Assembly: GCA_019359395.1 (NCBI GenBank)
Contig: JAHHHK010000001.1
Span: 248,001-312,000, forward strand
From: Komarekiella atlantica HA4396-MV6
Lineage (GTDB): Bacteria; Cyanobacteriota; Cyanobacteriia; Cyanobacteriales; Nostocaceae
Length of the DNA stretch: 64,000 nt
Direction of reading: 5' to 3'
Each line of letters starts with the position of its first letter. Within the stretch, counting starts at the first letter, position 1. Shown piece after piece: positions 46,882 through 54,805 of the stretch. The position numbers were made by a program, and so were the translations under genes. The notes under the pieces were generated by a model. It was not told where the DNA came from, did no database searches, and saw only the letters and a program-made list of their open reading frames with translations.

Positions 46882-47559
46882 CTAATCCCCACTAATGGGC
46901 ATGATGCATTCTGGACTGTTATGCCGAGCGTTGTTCACTAGGGTGCTAACTGGGTAAGCAGTCATTGCTGGCGCTGGATAGGGACGTAATAGCTGCTGTA
47001 GTGGTTGGGGCGTTTGCATTTGGGGATCTAGCCATAAATCGTAATCTTGTGGTTCTAAAATTACTGGCATGCGATCGTGGATAGGTTGCAGTAGTTCGTT
47101 AGCTGCCGTTGTCAAAATTGTACAAGAGGTTATTTCTTCATTGGAAGGCGAGTGCCAAGTTTCCCACAACCCCGCGAAGGCAAAAGGTTGCCCATCTTGA
47201 AGACGAAAATAAAACGGCTGCTTTTTACCTTGTTGCCTTTGCCATTCATAAAAGCCGTCAGCTAGCACTAAACAGCGTCGGTGCTTAAAAGCTGACCGAA
47301 AAGACGGTTTTTCGGCAACAGTTTCAGCCCTAGCATTGATCAGTTTCGCTCCTATTCCTGAATCTTTCGCCCACGAGGGAATTAATCCCCAACGTAATTG
47401 CTGAAATTCTCGCTTGTCGTTATCAAGTTTATGTAACACTGTTGCCACCATTTGCGTAGGTGCAATGTTATATTCGGCTGCTAAATCCAGAACTTGCTGA
47501 ACATGGAAAATATGGGCTAAAGCCGTTGCTGGCTGGTTTAAAGTAAATCTTCCACACAT
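46882..47559 (-). CDS. SOS-response-associated peptidase (SRAP/YedK/HMCES)
   Basis: 225 residues from ATG 47559, which places the catalytic Cys at residue 2 (MCGRFTLN), as it must be after Met removal; the 47577 start would bury it. 'YNIAPTQ', 'WGLIPSWAKD', 'NARAETVAEKPSFR', 'RRCLVLADGFYEWQ' and the His in 'PIHDRMPVIL' complete the active site. SRAP proteins shield abasic sites in single-stranded DNA by a covalent thiazolidine bond. Confidence 0.95.
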   Translation of the reverse strand: MCGRFTLNQPATALAHIFHVQQVLDLAAEYNIAPTQMVATVLHKLDNDKREFQQLRWGLIPSWAKDSGIGAKLINARAETVAEKPSFRSAFKHRRCLVLADGFYEWQRQQGKKQPFYFRLQDGQPFAFAGLWETWHSPSNEEITSCTILTTAANELLQPIHDRMPVILEPQDYDLWLDPQMQTPQPLQQLLRPYPAPAMTAYPVSTLVNNARHNSPECIMPISGD

Positions 47560-47758
47560 ACTTTTATTCTCAACCACTGACTAAAATTAAACATCTAATT
47601 CCCAGAAAGAAATAATACTTTTTTTTATTTTTGCAGATGATTATGCGTTGCACTCAGAAACTAAAATATAAGAAAATATCCGGTTTTTTGAAAATCATTT
47701 GGTAAGATATTGTATTTTGAACCCTTAATTCTCAACATATTCCTCACATACTTTTGGC

Positions 47759-48370
47759 ATGGAAACGCTGCGTTTGTACGATTTTTTACCTTCTGGGAAT
47801 GGTTATAAGATACGTCTTTTATTGACACAAATGGGTATGCCCTTTGAGCGGGTAGAAGTTAACATCTTGAAAGGCGAGACTAGAACCCCAGAATTTTTAA
47901 GTAAAAATCCTAACGGTAAGATACCAACTTTGGAAATTGAGCCAGGTAAATACTTGGCTGAATCAAATGCCATATTGGTGTATCTAAGTGAATGCACAGA
48001 GTTTTTACCCTATGACCGCTTTTTGCGATCGCAAGTGCTGCAATGGTTGTTTTTTGAACAATATAGCCATGAACCATTTATTGCTACCTCAAGATTTTGG
48101 ATTTCAATTTTGGGTAAAGCTGAAGAATATCGTGAAGCCATAGAGCAAAAACGTAAACCGGGTTATGCAGCACTTAGCTTGATGGAAAACCATTTAACCT
48201 CTCACATTTTTTTTGTAGGAGAGCGTTACACTATTGCTGATATTGCCTTGTTTGCTTACACTCATGTAGCTGATGAAGGTGGGTTTGATTTGACACAATT
48301 TCCTGCTATCCAAGCTTGGATAGAACGAGTCAAAGCTCAGCCGAGATATATCAGTATTACACAAGAGTAA
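47759..48370 (+). CDS. Glutathione S-transferase family protein
   Basis: 203 residues. Thioredoxin-like N-terminal domain ('LRLYDFLPSGNGYKIRLLL', 'NPNGKIPTLEI', 'LAESNAILVYL') and helical C-terminal domain with the folding-motif Asp in 'RYTIADIALFAYTHVADEGGFD'. The active-site residue is probably Ser in SGNGYK. Substrate unknown. Confidence 0.9.
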   Translation: METLRLYDFLPSGNGYKIRLLLTQMGMPFERVEVNILKGETRTPEFLSKNPNGKIPTLEIEPGKYLAESNAILVYLSECTEFLPYDRFLRSQVLQWLFFEQYSHEPFIATSRFWISILGKAEEYREAIEQKRKPGYAALSLMENHLTSHIFFVGERYTIADIALFAYTHVADEGGFDLTQFPAIQAWIERVKAQPRYISITQE

Positions 48371-48400
48371 AAATTCTGGTTTGTGAGTTTTTGGCTTTTG

Positions 48401-48422
48401 TTCCCTGGCTCTACCAGGGAAA
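48401..48422 (+). terminator. Hairpin after GST gene
   Basis: TTCCCTGG pairs with CCAGGGAA around a 6-base loop, 31 bases after the GST stop. T-rich sequence lies upstream and A-rich downstream, so it could act for transcripts from either side. Confidence 0.55.
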
Positions 48423-48478
48423 ACATTGAGTACAGCTATTCACAACTAAACAGCAAAGTAACATAAAAGTAATTAATA

Positions 48479-48706
48479 CTAAATTTCAGTGTTAATTTCA
48501 ATTAGTTTTTGCCGATAAGATAAACCAGTCTTAATTTGGATATAAGATTTGGACACATCAAATTTTTCGGCAAGTAGTTTAATTAACTCTTTATTAGCCT
48601 TACCATCTACTGGAAGCGATTTTAAATACACAATCAGACTACCATCAGGTTGTTCTTCAATTTTCTGTTGCTTTGAATTAGGTTTAACCTTGACTTTTTT
48701 TTGCAT
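48479..48706 (-). CDS. DUF167 (YggU) family protein
   Basis: 75 residues, a small alpha/beta protein. '[50 protein letters not shown]' is the DUF167 signature (VxPxSxxxxI..., VDGKANxxLIxxLA). The family's role is unknown. The gene overlaps the upstream DUF2809 gene by 23 bases, so translation is probably coupled. Confidence 0.9.
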   Translation of the reverse strand: MQKKVKVKPNSKQQKIEEQPDGSLIVYLKSLPVDGKANKELIKLLAEKFDVSKSYIQIKTGLSYRQKLIEINTEI

Positions 48707-49100
48707 AACCGATTCCTTGTAATTGCCGCAGCCACAACCAACCTAAAAGACAACCCAATGCATAATGAGGAAAATCCCACCAAACAAAGGTAGTACCAAG
48801 CAACCATTTACCTATTAAGGTAGCGCGAATCTCCTCTAAGAGTGGTGGATGCCAAAGTTGCAAGAATTCTAATATACAGGTGATGATAAAAACCCATAAA
48901 GGGATTTGGATTACAGCTATCCGACTTCTAGCAAACAAAAATGCGAACAAGCACCAAAATATTTCGTAAAATATTGCTGCACCGTAGTCATTAAACCAGT
49001 GATGGGCAGGGCCAGTGTAGTACTTAAAGAAAAAGCCCATCACAACAACGATGAGCAGAGAAAAAATGATAAATAATGTTTGATTACGGTTACGGTGCAT
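48684..49100 (-). CDS. DUF2809 membrane protein
   Basis: 138 residues from ATG 49100; ATG 49121 is an alternative that would add 7 residues. Four hydrophobic segments with '[24 protein letters not shown]', '[25 protein letters not shown]' and '[17 protein letters not shown]' match DUF2809, a family related to VanZ-like membrane proteins. Role unknown. Overlaps the DUF167 gene. Confidence 0.82.
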   Translation of the reverse strand: MHRNRNQTLFIIFSLLIVVVMGFFFKYYTGPAHHWFNDYGAAIFYEIFWCLFAFLFARSRIAVIQIPLWVFIITCILEFLQLWHPPLLEEIRATLIGKWLLGTTFVWWDFPHYALGCLLGWLWLRQLQGIGYAKKSQG

Positions 49101-49213
49101 TTTTTCAAAGCTATAGGCCAAGCAAAATTTTAGCCTTCACACCGCCGATTTCTCAATCCAATATCCCCGACTTTTCAAAAAAGTTGGGGATCTGAACACC
49201 GCGACTTCTCACG

Positions 49214-49756
49214 TTATGGATATCTTCTGCTACCAGCACCAACCACACCAATTTTGTGTCGATAGGAGAGTTCAGCACCGAACCAGCCGGAAAGGCTAGT
49301 TAGCGTACCGACAACGAGCGAGATCAGCAATCCCCAAGGTAAGATTCGTGACTCAGGATCACCCAAACGCAGAAGGAAGTTGACAAGTGTCAAGACTAAA
49401 ACAGAAACGTTAAGAATCAAATGCGCCCAGCCGGCGCTACGCTTGCGAACTCGTTCAATTTGCAAAAAGTCACTCAAACCGATCGCAGCTGCTAAGACGC
49501 CTCCTGCTAAACCGAGTCCGATTAACCATAATGAAGCCCTAGCCCAGAAGAAATCACGAGTTAACCAATAGCCAAAGTCGCTTCCCAAGGCGGCGGCCAG
49601 AAAAGCTATAGGAAAGATTACACTCAAGGGGTGTAAAGGATGTCCCGCGATCGCAACTGTGCTGGGTACACCGCTATCACGATACTCGCTGTCGTTACTT
49701 TCAATAACTGGTGGAATATTTGGAAAAGGTGTAGAACTTGTTTCTGTAGTTTCCAT
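49214..49756 (-). CDS. DUF2231 membrane protein
   Basis: 180 residues. A disordered 35-residue start is followed by 'GHPLHPLSVIFPIAFLAAALGSD', the DUF2231 signature, and four hydrophobic segments. Members are predicted inner-membrane proteins of unknown function, sometimes linked to heme or iron. The upstream neighbour on this strand is the DUF2993 protein, 18 bases away, suggesting an operon. Confidence 0.85.
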   Translation of the reverse strand: METTETSSTPFPNIPPVIESNDSEYRDSGVPSTVAIAGHPLHPLSVIFPIAFLAAALGSDFGYWLTRDFFWARASLWLIGLGLAGGVLAAAIGLSDFLQIERVRKRSAGWAHLILNVSVLVLTLVNFLLRLGDPESRILPWGLLISLVVGTLTSLSGWFGAELSYRHKIGVVGAGSRRYP

Positions 49757-49774
49757 TAGCTTAGTATCCTAATT

Positions 49775-50515
49775 TTAAGCGGTAGGTATTTGTTCAACGT
49801 GAGCTTCAGCTTGCAGCGTTAGTTTGCCTGTTTCTACTTCTAGTTGCTTAACTCGCAGGCTCATTCCTTCTAAATCGAAGTTACTTAAATTCAAAATTTC
49901 GCTGGTTTGATCTATCAAAGCTTTTGTCAGATCTGGAGATATTTCCTCACCTTCGCCATACTCGACATTTTCCAAAGAAACTGTTTGTCCGTTAGGGCTA
50001 ACACGAGGTATTGCTGAAAAGTCAACTTGCTGGGTTTCACCAGTTTCTTGGATTAAGATACTGGCATTAAGTGCTACTTTGCCCTCACCGGGCAAGCGAA
50101 AGTCTACGTGTTGAATTTCAACAGCTACTGGTTGCCCGTTGACGTTTATTTTCTGACTTTGTAGTTGTGAACGTACGTAGTCAGAGTTGAAGGCGCGATT
50201 GATATCAGCTTCGATTAGCACAACCCGTGTGCTGGCTTCAGTAGGTTTAGTCAGTTCAATTTTGCCAAAAGCAACGCTCAGAGGATTAATGGCAACGCTA
50301 TCCATTTGCATTTCCATTTCTTCGACGCGGAGGTCTTTTTGCATTACTAAACCTTCGCCTTCAATGGTGACTGCATTTACCTGCCCCTGAACTACTTTCA
50401 GCGGATCGGTTTTGACATTTACATCTAAACTTTCTACTTCATCTAACTGGCTAGATAAACCGATTTCTGCTGCTTTATTCAGGGCTTGTTCTCCTAATCC
50501 AGAACTTTCTGGCAT
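49775..50515 (-). CDS. DUF2993 (LmeA-like) lipid-binding protein
   Basis: 246 residues. 'GLGEQALNKAAEIGLSSQLDEVESLDVNVKTDPLKVVQGQVNAVTIEGEGLVMQKDLRVEEM' is the DUF2993 pattern found in mycobacterial LmeA, a phospholipid-binding TULIP-like fold, and in many cyanobacterial proteins. No signal peptide is seen, so it is cytoplasmic or membrane-associated. Upstream in a probable operon with DUF2231. Confidence 0.82.
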   Translation of the reverse strand: MPESSGLGEQALNKAAEIGLSSQLDEVESLDVNVKTDPLKVVQGQVNAVTIEGEGLVMQKDLRVEEMEMQMDSVAINPLSVAFGKIELTKPTEASTRVVLIEADINRAFNSDYVRSQLQSQKINVNGQPVAVEIQHVDFRLPGEGKVALNASILIQETGETQQVDFSAIPRVSPNGQTVSLENVEYGEGEEISPDLTKALIDQTSEILNLSNFDLEGMSLRVKQLEVETGKLTLQAEAHVEQIPTA

Positions 50516-50773
50516 TATTAATTAATCTCCTATTTAAACATCCATGAGTCAATCTATAAAACTAATATTAAAAATTTATCTATCTGAGGATGGAGTACAG
50601 ATTAGATAGTTGTATATCTAAAAGTAGAAGTGGATAAAATATGAGAATAATGTTTGTTTTTCTATCTAGAGTTGCGAAACTTAATCGCTCAAAAGAAAGA
50701 TGGAATATAGCTAATCTATGTGCCAACCTTATATTAGTAATAAATACGAACACTTGGCCGAGGAGAACAACAG

Positions 50774-51826
50774 ATGGTAGCTACTTTAGATGATACCAAA
50801 CGTAATGCTATTGCCATTAAATTGGCAAGTATGAAAGCAATCCAACAGTTAATCATCGAAAATGAGAAGCTGGTTTTGGGAGCAGGTCTTGATACAGAAA
50901 TTGCTGATCGGTTTCGGGATTTTATCAAAGACGACGAAAAAAATCTTGGTGTTCTAGAAACTATAATCGGTCAATATGGCATTCAAGCTGAACCAAAGCA
51001 AACTGTTCAAAAATTGATTGAAACTGTTCAACAATTAATGAAAGGTTCAGAGCTAAGCTTATACGAGAAAGTAGCTCAGCATGAATTGCTGAAGCATCAA
51101 CAAGTAATGACCGGATTGATAGTTCACAAGGCAGCACAAAAAGTTGGTGCTGACGTAATGCTAGCGATTGGGCCTTTGAACACCATTAACTTTGAGAACC
51201 GCGCTCACCAAGAACAACTTAAAGGTGTTTTAGAAATTTTGGGTGTCCGCGAACTAACTGGACAAGATGCAGATCAAGGAATTTGGGCACGCGTTCAAGA
51301 TGCAATGGCAGCATTCAGCGGTGTGGTAGGTAGTGCTGTTACCCAAAGTAGTGACAAAAAAGATATGAATATCCAGGACGTTATCCGCCTGGATCATGGG
51401 AAGGTAAATACCCTGTTCACCGAACTGCTGCAAAGCAATGATCCACAAAAGATCCAAGAGTATTTCGGTCAAATTTTCAAGGATTTAACTGCTCACGCTG
51501 AAGCTGAAGAGGAAGTTGTCTATCCAAGAGTACGTCCTTTCTATGGCCAAGATAACACCCAAGAGTTGTTTGATGAACAAGCCGAAATGAAACGGGTGTT
51601 AGAAGAAATTAAGGCTCTCAGCCCTTCTTCATCTCAATTCAAAGACAAAGTTAGACAATTGATGGAAGCTGTTGGCGACCACATGCGTCAAGAAGAAAGC
51701 ACAATGTTTGCTGCTATTCGCAACAACTTAAGCTCAGACCAAAGTGAGCAATTAGCTACTGAATTCAAAGCTGCTAAAACCCGAATTCAACAAAAGTTGG
51801 GCGTTGTCAGCGAATCGAAAATGTAA
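50774..51826 (+). CDS. Ferritin-like plus hemerythrin two-domain protein
   Basis: 350 residues. Residues 1-170 form a helical bundle resembling ferritin-like DUF892-type domains ('HELLKHQQVMTGLIVHKAAQKV'). Residues about 200-325 are a hemerythrin HHE domain: 'DVIRLDHGKVNTLFTELLQ', 'HAEAEEEVVYPRV', and 'DHMRQEESTMF', giving the His and Glu ligands of a di-iron centre. It may sense or store oxygen, NO or iron. ATG 50774 follows GAGGAGAA. A good terminator follows. Confidence 0.85.
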   Translation: MVATLDDTKRNAIAIKLASMKAIQQLIIENEKLVLGAGLDTEIADRFRDFIKDDEKNLGVLETIIGQYGIQAEPKQTVQKLIETVQQLMKGSELSLYEKVAQHELLKHQQVMTGLIVHKAAQKVGADVMLAIGPLNTINFENRAHQEQLKGVLEILGVRELTGQDADQGIWARVQDAMAAFSGVVGSAVTQSSDKKDMNIQDVIRLDHGKVNTLFTELLQSNDPQKIQEYFGQIFKDLTAHAEAEEEVVYPRVRPFYGQDNTQELFDEQAEMKRVLEEIKALSPSSSQFKDKVRQLMEAVGDHMRQEESTMFAAIRNNLSSDQSEQLATEFKAAKTRIQQKLGVVSESKM

Positions 51827-51876
51827 TTAATAGATAGAGCAATGCAAAACTTTGCCCTAGGTTAACTTAAGAAAGT

Positions 51877-51908
51877 AACTCCCAACACTATGTGCTGGGA
51901 GTTTTTTT
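51877..51908 (+). terminator. Intrinsic terminator after hemerythrin gene
   Basis: AACTCCCA(A)CAC and TG(C)TGGGAGTT form a stem around a short loop, followed by a T tract at 51902-51908. Confidence 0.88.
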
Positions 51909-51959
51909 AGATTCCCGACTTTTTAAATAAATCGGGAATTTTGTAACTGAAAACGATAT

Positions 51960-52265
51960 TTAACTACAAACTTGTTGCAGTGTCGTGGTGGAGTTAGGGT
52001 AAGAAATGGCAGTTGCTTCTGCACGGTGAATAGTAGTATTCCAGTGGCGACTAAAGCAGCGAGCGATCGCTAAACTCATAGCAATGCGATGATCTGTATG
52101 GCTATCTACGTCAGTACCAAATAAGGGTGTACCGCCAGTAATTTCCATACCATCGGGTAATTCGCTCACTTTTGCTCCCATTTTATTGAGTTGTTGAGTC
52201 ATTACAGTAATGCGATCGCTTTCTTTAACTCGTAACTCAGCTGTATCTCGAATAATTTTTGTTCC
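51960..52265 (-). pseudogene. aroA (EPSP synthase) C-terminal fragment
   Basis: The reverse-strand frame from 52265 to the TAA at 51960-51962 reads [20 protein letters not shown] and continues '[28 protein letters not shown]' and '[21 protein letters not shown]'. These are the last ~100 residues of 5-enolpyruvylshikimate-3-phosphate synthase, including the RVKESDRI and DxHxDHRIAMS active-site motifs. An in-frame TAA at 52266-52268 stands just before and no further aroA sequence is found upstream. The remaining 320 residues are missing. A functional aroA elsewhere is expected. No intact start codon with a ribosome-binding site is obvious. Confidence 0.85.
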
Positions 52266-52966
52266 TTAGCGCCCAGTGGGAGATAGATTTATCCCCTGGT
52301 ATTCGGATAGAATCCAGTAAGGATAGTCCATAAGAGGGACGCTGAATTATTAACTTATAAGAAAGGTCTTCTTGAGTTTCTACGGTTATAACAAAAGCCA
52401 ACATTTAGGATACACTGGCTTTTGAATATACCGGAAGTTCATAAGTGACTTAAATTTGCCACTGCTGATGACTTCCTGCCTGGTATCCTATCGCTTTTTG
52501 CTGTATGAAATTTACCAAACTCAGTGCTGAGTGCTGAAGCGCGGATAGCTCTTGTTTAGCCCGTAATGAGTACTGAGTATTATTGATACTCAGTTCTTTT
52601 GCACTCGGTAAATGCCCCGCAAGAAAGTGGGTGGAATCTTCTGAATCGAGAGAAGGTTGATACCCCGCAAGAAAGTGGGCGGTTTTTGAACTCAGCACTC
52701 TTCATTCAGATCTTTGGGATTTTTGCCTTAAAGTAATAACAAGAAGATTTACAAGCTTTATCTGCTCAGCTTTCTCTACAAAAAGCGCCATTTTTGCAGT
52801 TTAGACCCACGTCCTATCTGTTTGTACTCTGATTCGTCTAGCTTAACAATTCAGCAGATTCAGTTAATATTAAGCATGTTTTACTATTTAGTTGTTTACC
52901 TTGACCTGCTAGACCTCCTAGTGTTTATTTCATTTTGTTCAATAGCTTTTAGCCCTTATCGCTCCC
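52266..52966. other. 700-bp spacer with dispersed repeats
   Basis: No convincing gene. It holds the second copy of the 36-bp dispersed repeat (52529-52564) and two copies of CCCCGCAAGAAAGTGGG (52616-52632 and 52662-52678). A minus-strand 82-codon frame at 52450-52698 is made mostly of these repeats. Confidence 0.65.
52529..52564 (+). repeat. Dispersed 36-bp repeat, copy 2
   Basis: Core GTGCTGAAGCGCGGATAGCT; about 34 of 36 bases match the reverse complement of 38817-38852. Confidence 0.7.
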
Positions 52967-53479
52967 ATGCTGACCCATCACCGCAAGCCCGTGTGCTTAT
53001 CACTTATTTCCACTGACTTACCAGTCTGGTCTGTTGTCGAAACTGCCGGAACATTGTATCAGAAAGATACTGATCGGTTCCATTTACTACTGACTGCACC
53101 ACCTCTAATTAGTTGCGAAGTCGCGAGTTTCCAAAGTCCACAAGACACACTTCCCCAAACAAAAAGCGGCGCTTATGCTCCCACCAGTCCCAGAATTTTG
53201 TGGTTGGAGATTTCCCCTTATCGGGTAATCATGACTATGCAAGGTAACGCTCAAGTGAGTTATCGTCATTTCTGGGAACAGGGCGTTTATGGCATTAGCC
53301 GTTTTTGGTTGCCAGCTGAGTCATTGCAACCTAACTATCCCATTCGCTTACGTAATTTTACTAGTAGCCTATCTCTTATAGGACACCCCTTGCCAGAGCA
53401 TTTGCGGGTGGAATACGAGTTGTGGGCAGAAAAAGTCCAATTGGGACACTACGTCCTTAATTTGGAAATTAAACACTGA
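52967..53479 (+). CDS. Hypothetical protein, probably conserved in cyanobacteria
   Basis: 170 residues, beta-rich, with no signal peptide or membrane segment. 'VIMTMQGNAQVSYRHFWEQGVYGISRFWLPAESL' and 'YELWAEKVQLGHYVLNLEIKH' look like a compact soluble domain. I do not recognise a family. An alternative frame at 52822-53016 overlaps the start but has only hydrophobic low-complexity content. Confidence 0.65.
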   Translation: MLTHHRKPVCLSLISTDLPVWSVVETAGTLYQKDTDRFHLLLTAPPLISCEVASFQSPQDTLPQTKSGAYAPTSPRILWLEISPYRVIMTMQGNAQVSYRHFWEQGVYGISRFWLPAESLQPNYPIRLRNFTSSLSLIGHPLPEHLRVEYELWAEKVQLGHYVLNLEIKH

Positions 53480-53672
53480 TAACTTTAGAGATTAGGGACT
53501 GGTTAGACAAAAGGACAAGGTTAATAAATAATAGACATCTCCAAAAATAGAACGTAGAGACGTAGCAGCAATGATTATAGAGACGTAGCAGTGCTACGCC
53601 TCTACAAGGGTTCTGGATAGCGTATATTTAATTTATTGGAAATGTCTAATCAATAACCAGTCCCAATTCTTT

Positions 53673-54254
53673 TCAACCAAAATAACTGGGTTGGTTTCCA
53701 GGTTTCCATTTAATATTGCAACCAACACTTGGCTTTTGGTCATCTGTAACAGGTTTATCGGCTAGTACCGCTTCTATCGCTGCGCGTAAATCTTCACCTG
53801 TTACAGGTTTACCATTACTGGGACGACTATCATCTAATTGTCCGCGATAAATAAGTTTGCGCTCCCGATCAAATACAAAAAAATCTGGGGTGCAAGCTGC
53901 TGTATAAGCTTTTGCCGTTTCCTGGCTCTCATCGTAGCATAGGGTAAAAGTAAACCCTTGTTCTGTGGCAAATGCTTTTAACGACTCTGGCGCATCATCT
54001 GGATAATTTTTTGCATCATTAGCACTGATGGCAACGATCGCCACATCTTTTGTGAAATAATCTTTTCCTAACTGCGCTAATTCTTGTTGTACGTGCTTTA
54101 CAAATGGGCAATGCCGACAAATGAACATTACCAATAGCACTTTTTTATCTGCAAAGGTAGAAAGTGAAGTTGCCTTTCCAGATATAACTTCCGGTAGATG
54201 AAAATCTGGTGCTTGAGTGCCTATTGGCAGCATAGTTGAAGCAGTTAAAGCCAT
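53673..54254 (-). CDS. Thioredoxin-fold/AhpC-TSA family protein
   Basis: 193 residues. 'IGTQAPDFHLPEVISGKATSL' and 'VLLVMFICRHCPFVKHVQQELAQLGKDY' identify the thioredoxin/peroxiredoxin superfamily with a CxxC motif (CRHC). 'TPDFFVFDRERKLIYRGQLDDSRPSN' and C-terminal 'PSVGCNIKWKPGN' match the cyanobacterial thioredoxin-family proteins related to plant DUF899-like and alkyl-hydroperoxide-type reductases. Likely a disulfide reductase or peroxidase. Confidence 0.85.
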   Translation of the reverse strand: MALTASTMLPIGTQAPDFHLPEVISGKATSLSTFADKKVLLVMFICRHCPFVKHVQQELAQLGKDYFTKDVAIVAISANDAKNYPDDAPESLKAFATEQGFTFTLCYDESQETAKAYTAACTPDFFVFDRERKLIYRGQLDDSRPSNGKPVTGEDLRAAIEAVLADKPVTDDQKPSVGCNIKWKPGNQPSYFG

Positions 54255-54336
54255 AGTTCACCCGATATTTTTAACTTAGAAAACGGCTCTTACTATCAGT
54301 ATATTTTCACTCTATCACTAAATTTTCAATAAATTT

Positions 54337-54360
54337 AGAGACGAGAAATTTCTCGTCTCT
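54337..54360. terminator. Perfect 24-bp palindrome between minus-strand genes
   Basis: AGAGACGAGAAA is followed directly by its reverse complement. It lies 38 bases after the hli stop (minus strand) and may terminate that transcript. TAGAGACG ends recall dispersed repeats at 42828 and 53560. Confidence 0.6.
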
Positions 54361-54398
54361 TACATTAAGAGTTGCTTTATAAAAACTCAAATTCTTTG

Positions 54399-54614
54399 TT
54401 ACAGACTTCCCAAAAGACCAAGGATACCGTGTCCTGTCAGCACTTCTAATGCCATCAGAGAGACAAAACCAATCATTGCTAAACGACCGTTGAGTAGTTC
54501 TGCATAGGTAGTAAACCCTGTGCGATCGCCTTGCTCGTCTACATAAATCTTTGGCTCGATCGCAAAGTTGTTTAGTTTGCCCTGGTCGTCAACGATAGCA
54601 GTGCTTGTACGCAT
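54399..54614 (-). CDS. High-light-inducible protein (Hlip/SCP)
   Basis: 71 residues. The C-terminal single helix carries the chlorophyll-binding signature '[23 protein letters not shown]' (ExxNGRxAMxGF). N-terminal ~40 residues are hydrophilic. Hlips bind chlorophyll and carotenoid in the thylakoid membrane and protect photosystems during light stress. A possible HLR1 site lies upstream. Several paralogs are usual in a genome. Confidence 0.93.
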   Translation of the reverse strand: MRTSTAIVDDQGKLNNFAIEPKIYVDEQGDRTGFTTYAELLNGRLAMIGFVSLMALEVLTGHGILGLLGSL

Positions 54615-54637
54615 AGAAATTTCCTCGTCTTCTTTGG

Positions 54638-54655
54638 TATGTAAACAACTGTAAC
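54638..54655 (-). promoter_or_regulatory. Possible HLR1 (RpaB) site upstream of hli
   Basis: On the minus strand the sequence is GTTACAGTTGTTTACATA. This matches the RpaB-binding HLR1 consensus, two (G/T)TTACA(T/A)(T/A) halves separated by two bases, with one or two deviations. It ends 24 bases before the ATG. RpaB control of hli genes is established in model cyanobacteria; here it is inferred from motif alone. Confidence 0.45.
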
Positions 54656-54805
54656 AAAGTTGTTAATATTTGTAAAGGAAACTAAGGATAAACTTACATA
54701 CCAAAGGTGTGGTCTAGCTTGTTAAACTTTTCTCAACAATTTGCTCGACTGGCAGCAGATGTAGTGGTATGTTAACCTAGCTAGTTTTTTAAGTTTTAGC
54801 CAACC

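Noticed and set aside
52450-52698. 82-codon minus-strand frame
   Set aside because: Mostly translation of CCCCGCAAGAAAGTGGG repeats and dispersed repeat sequence; no start context and no protein-like pattern.
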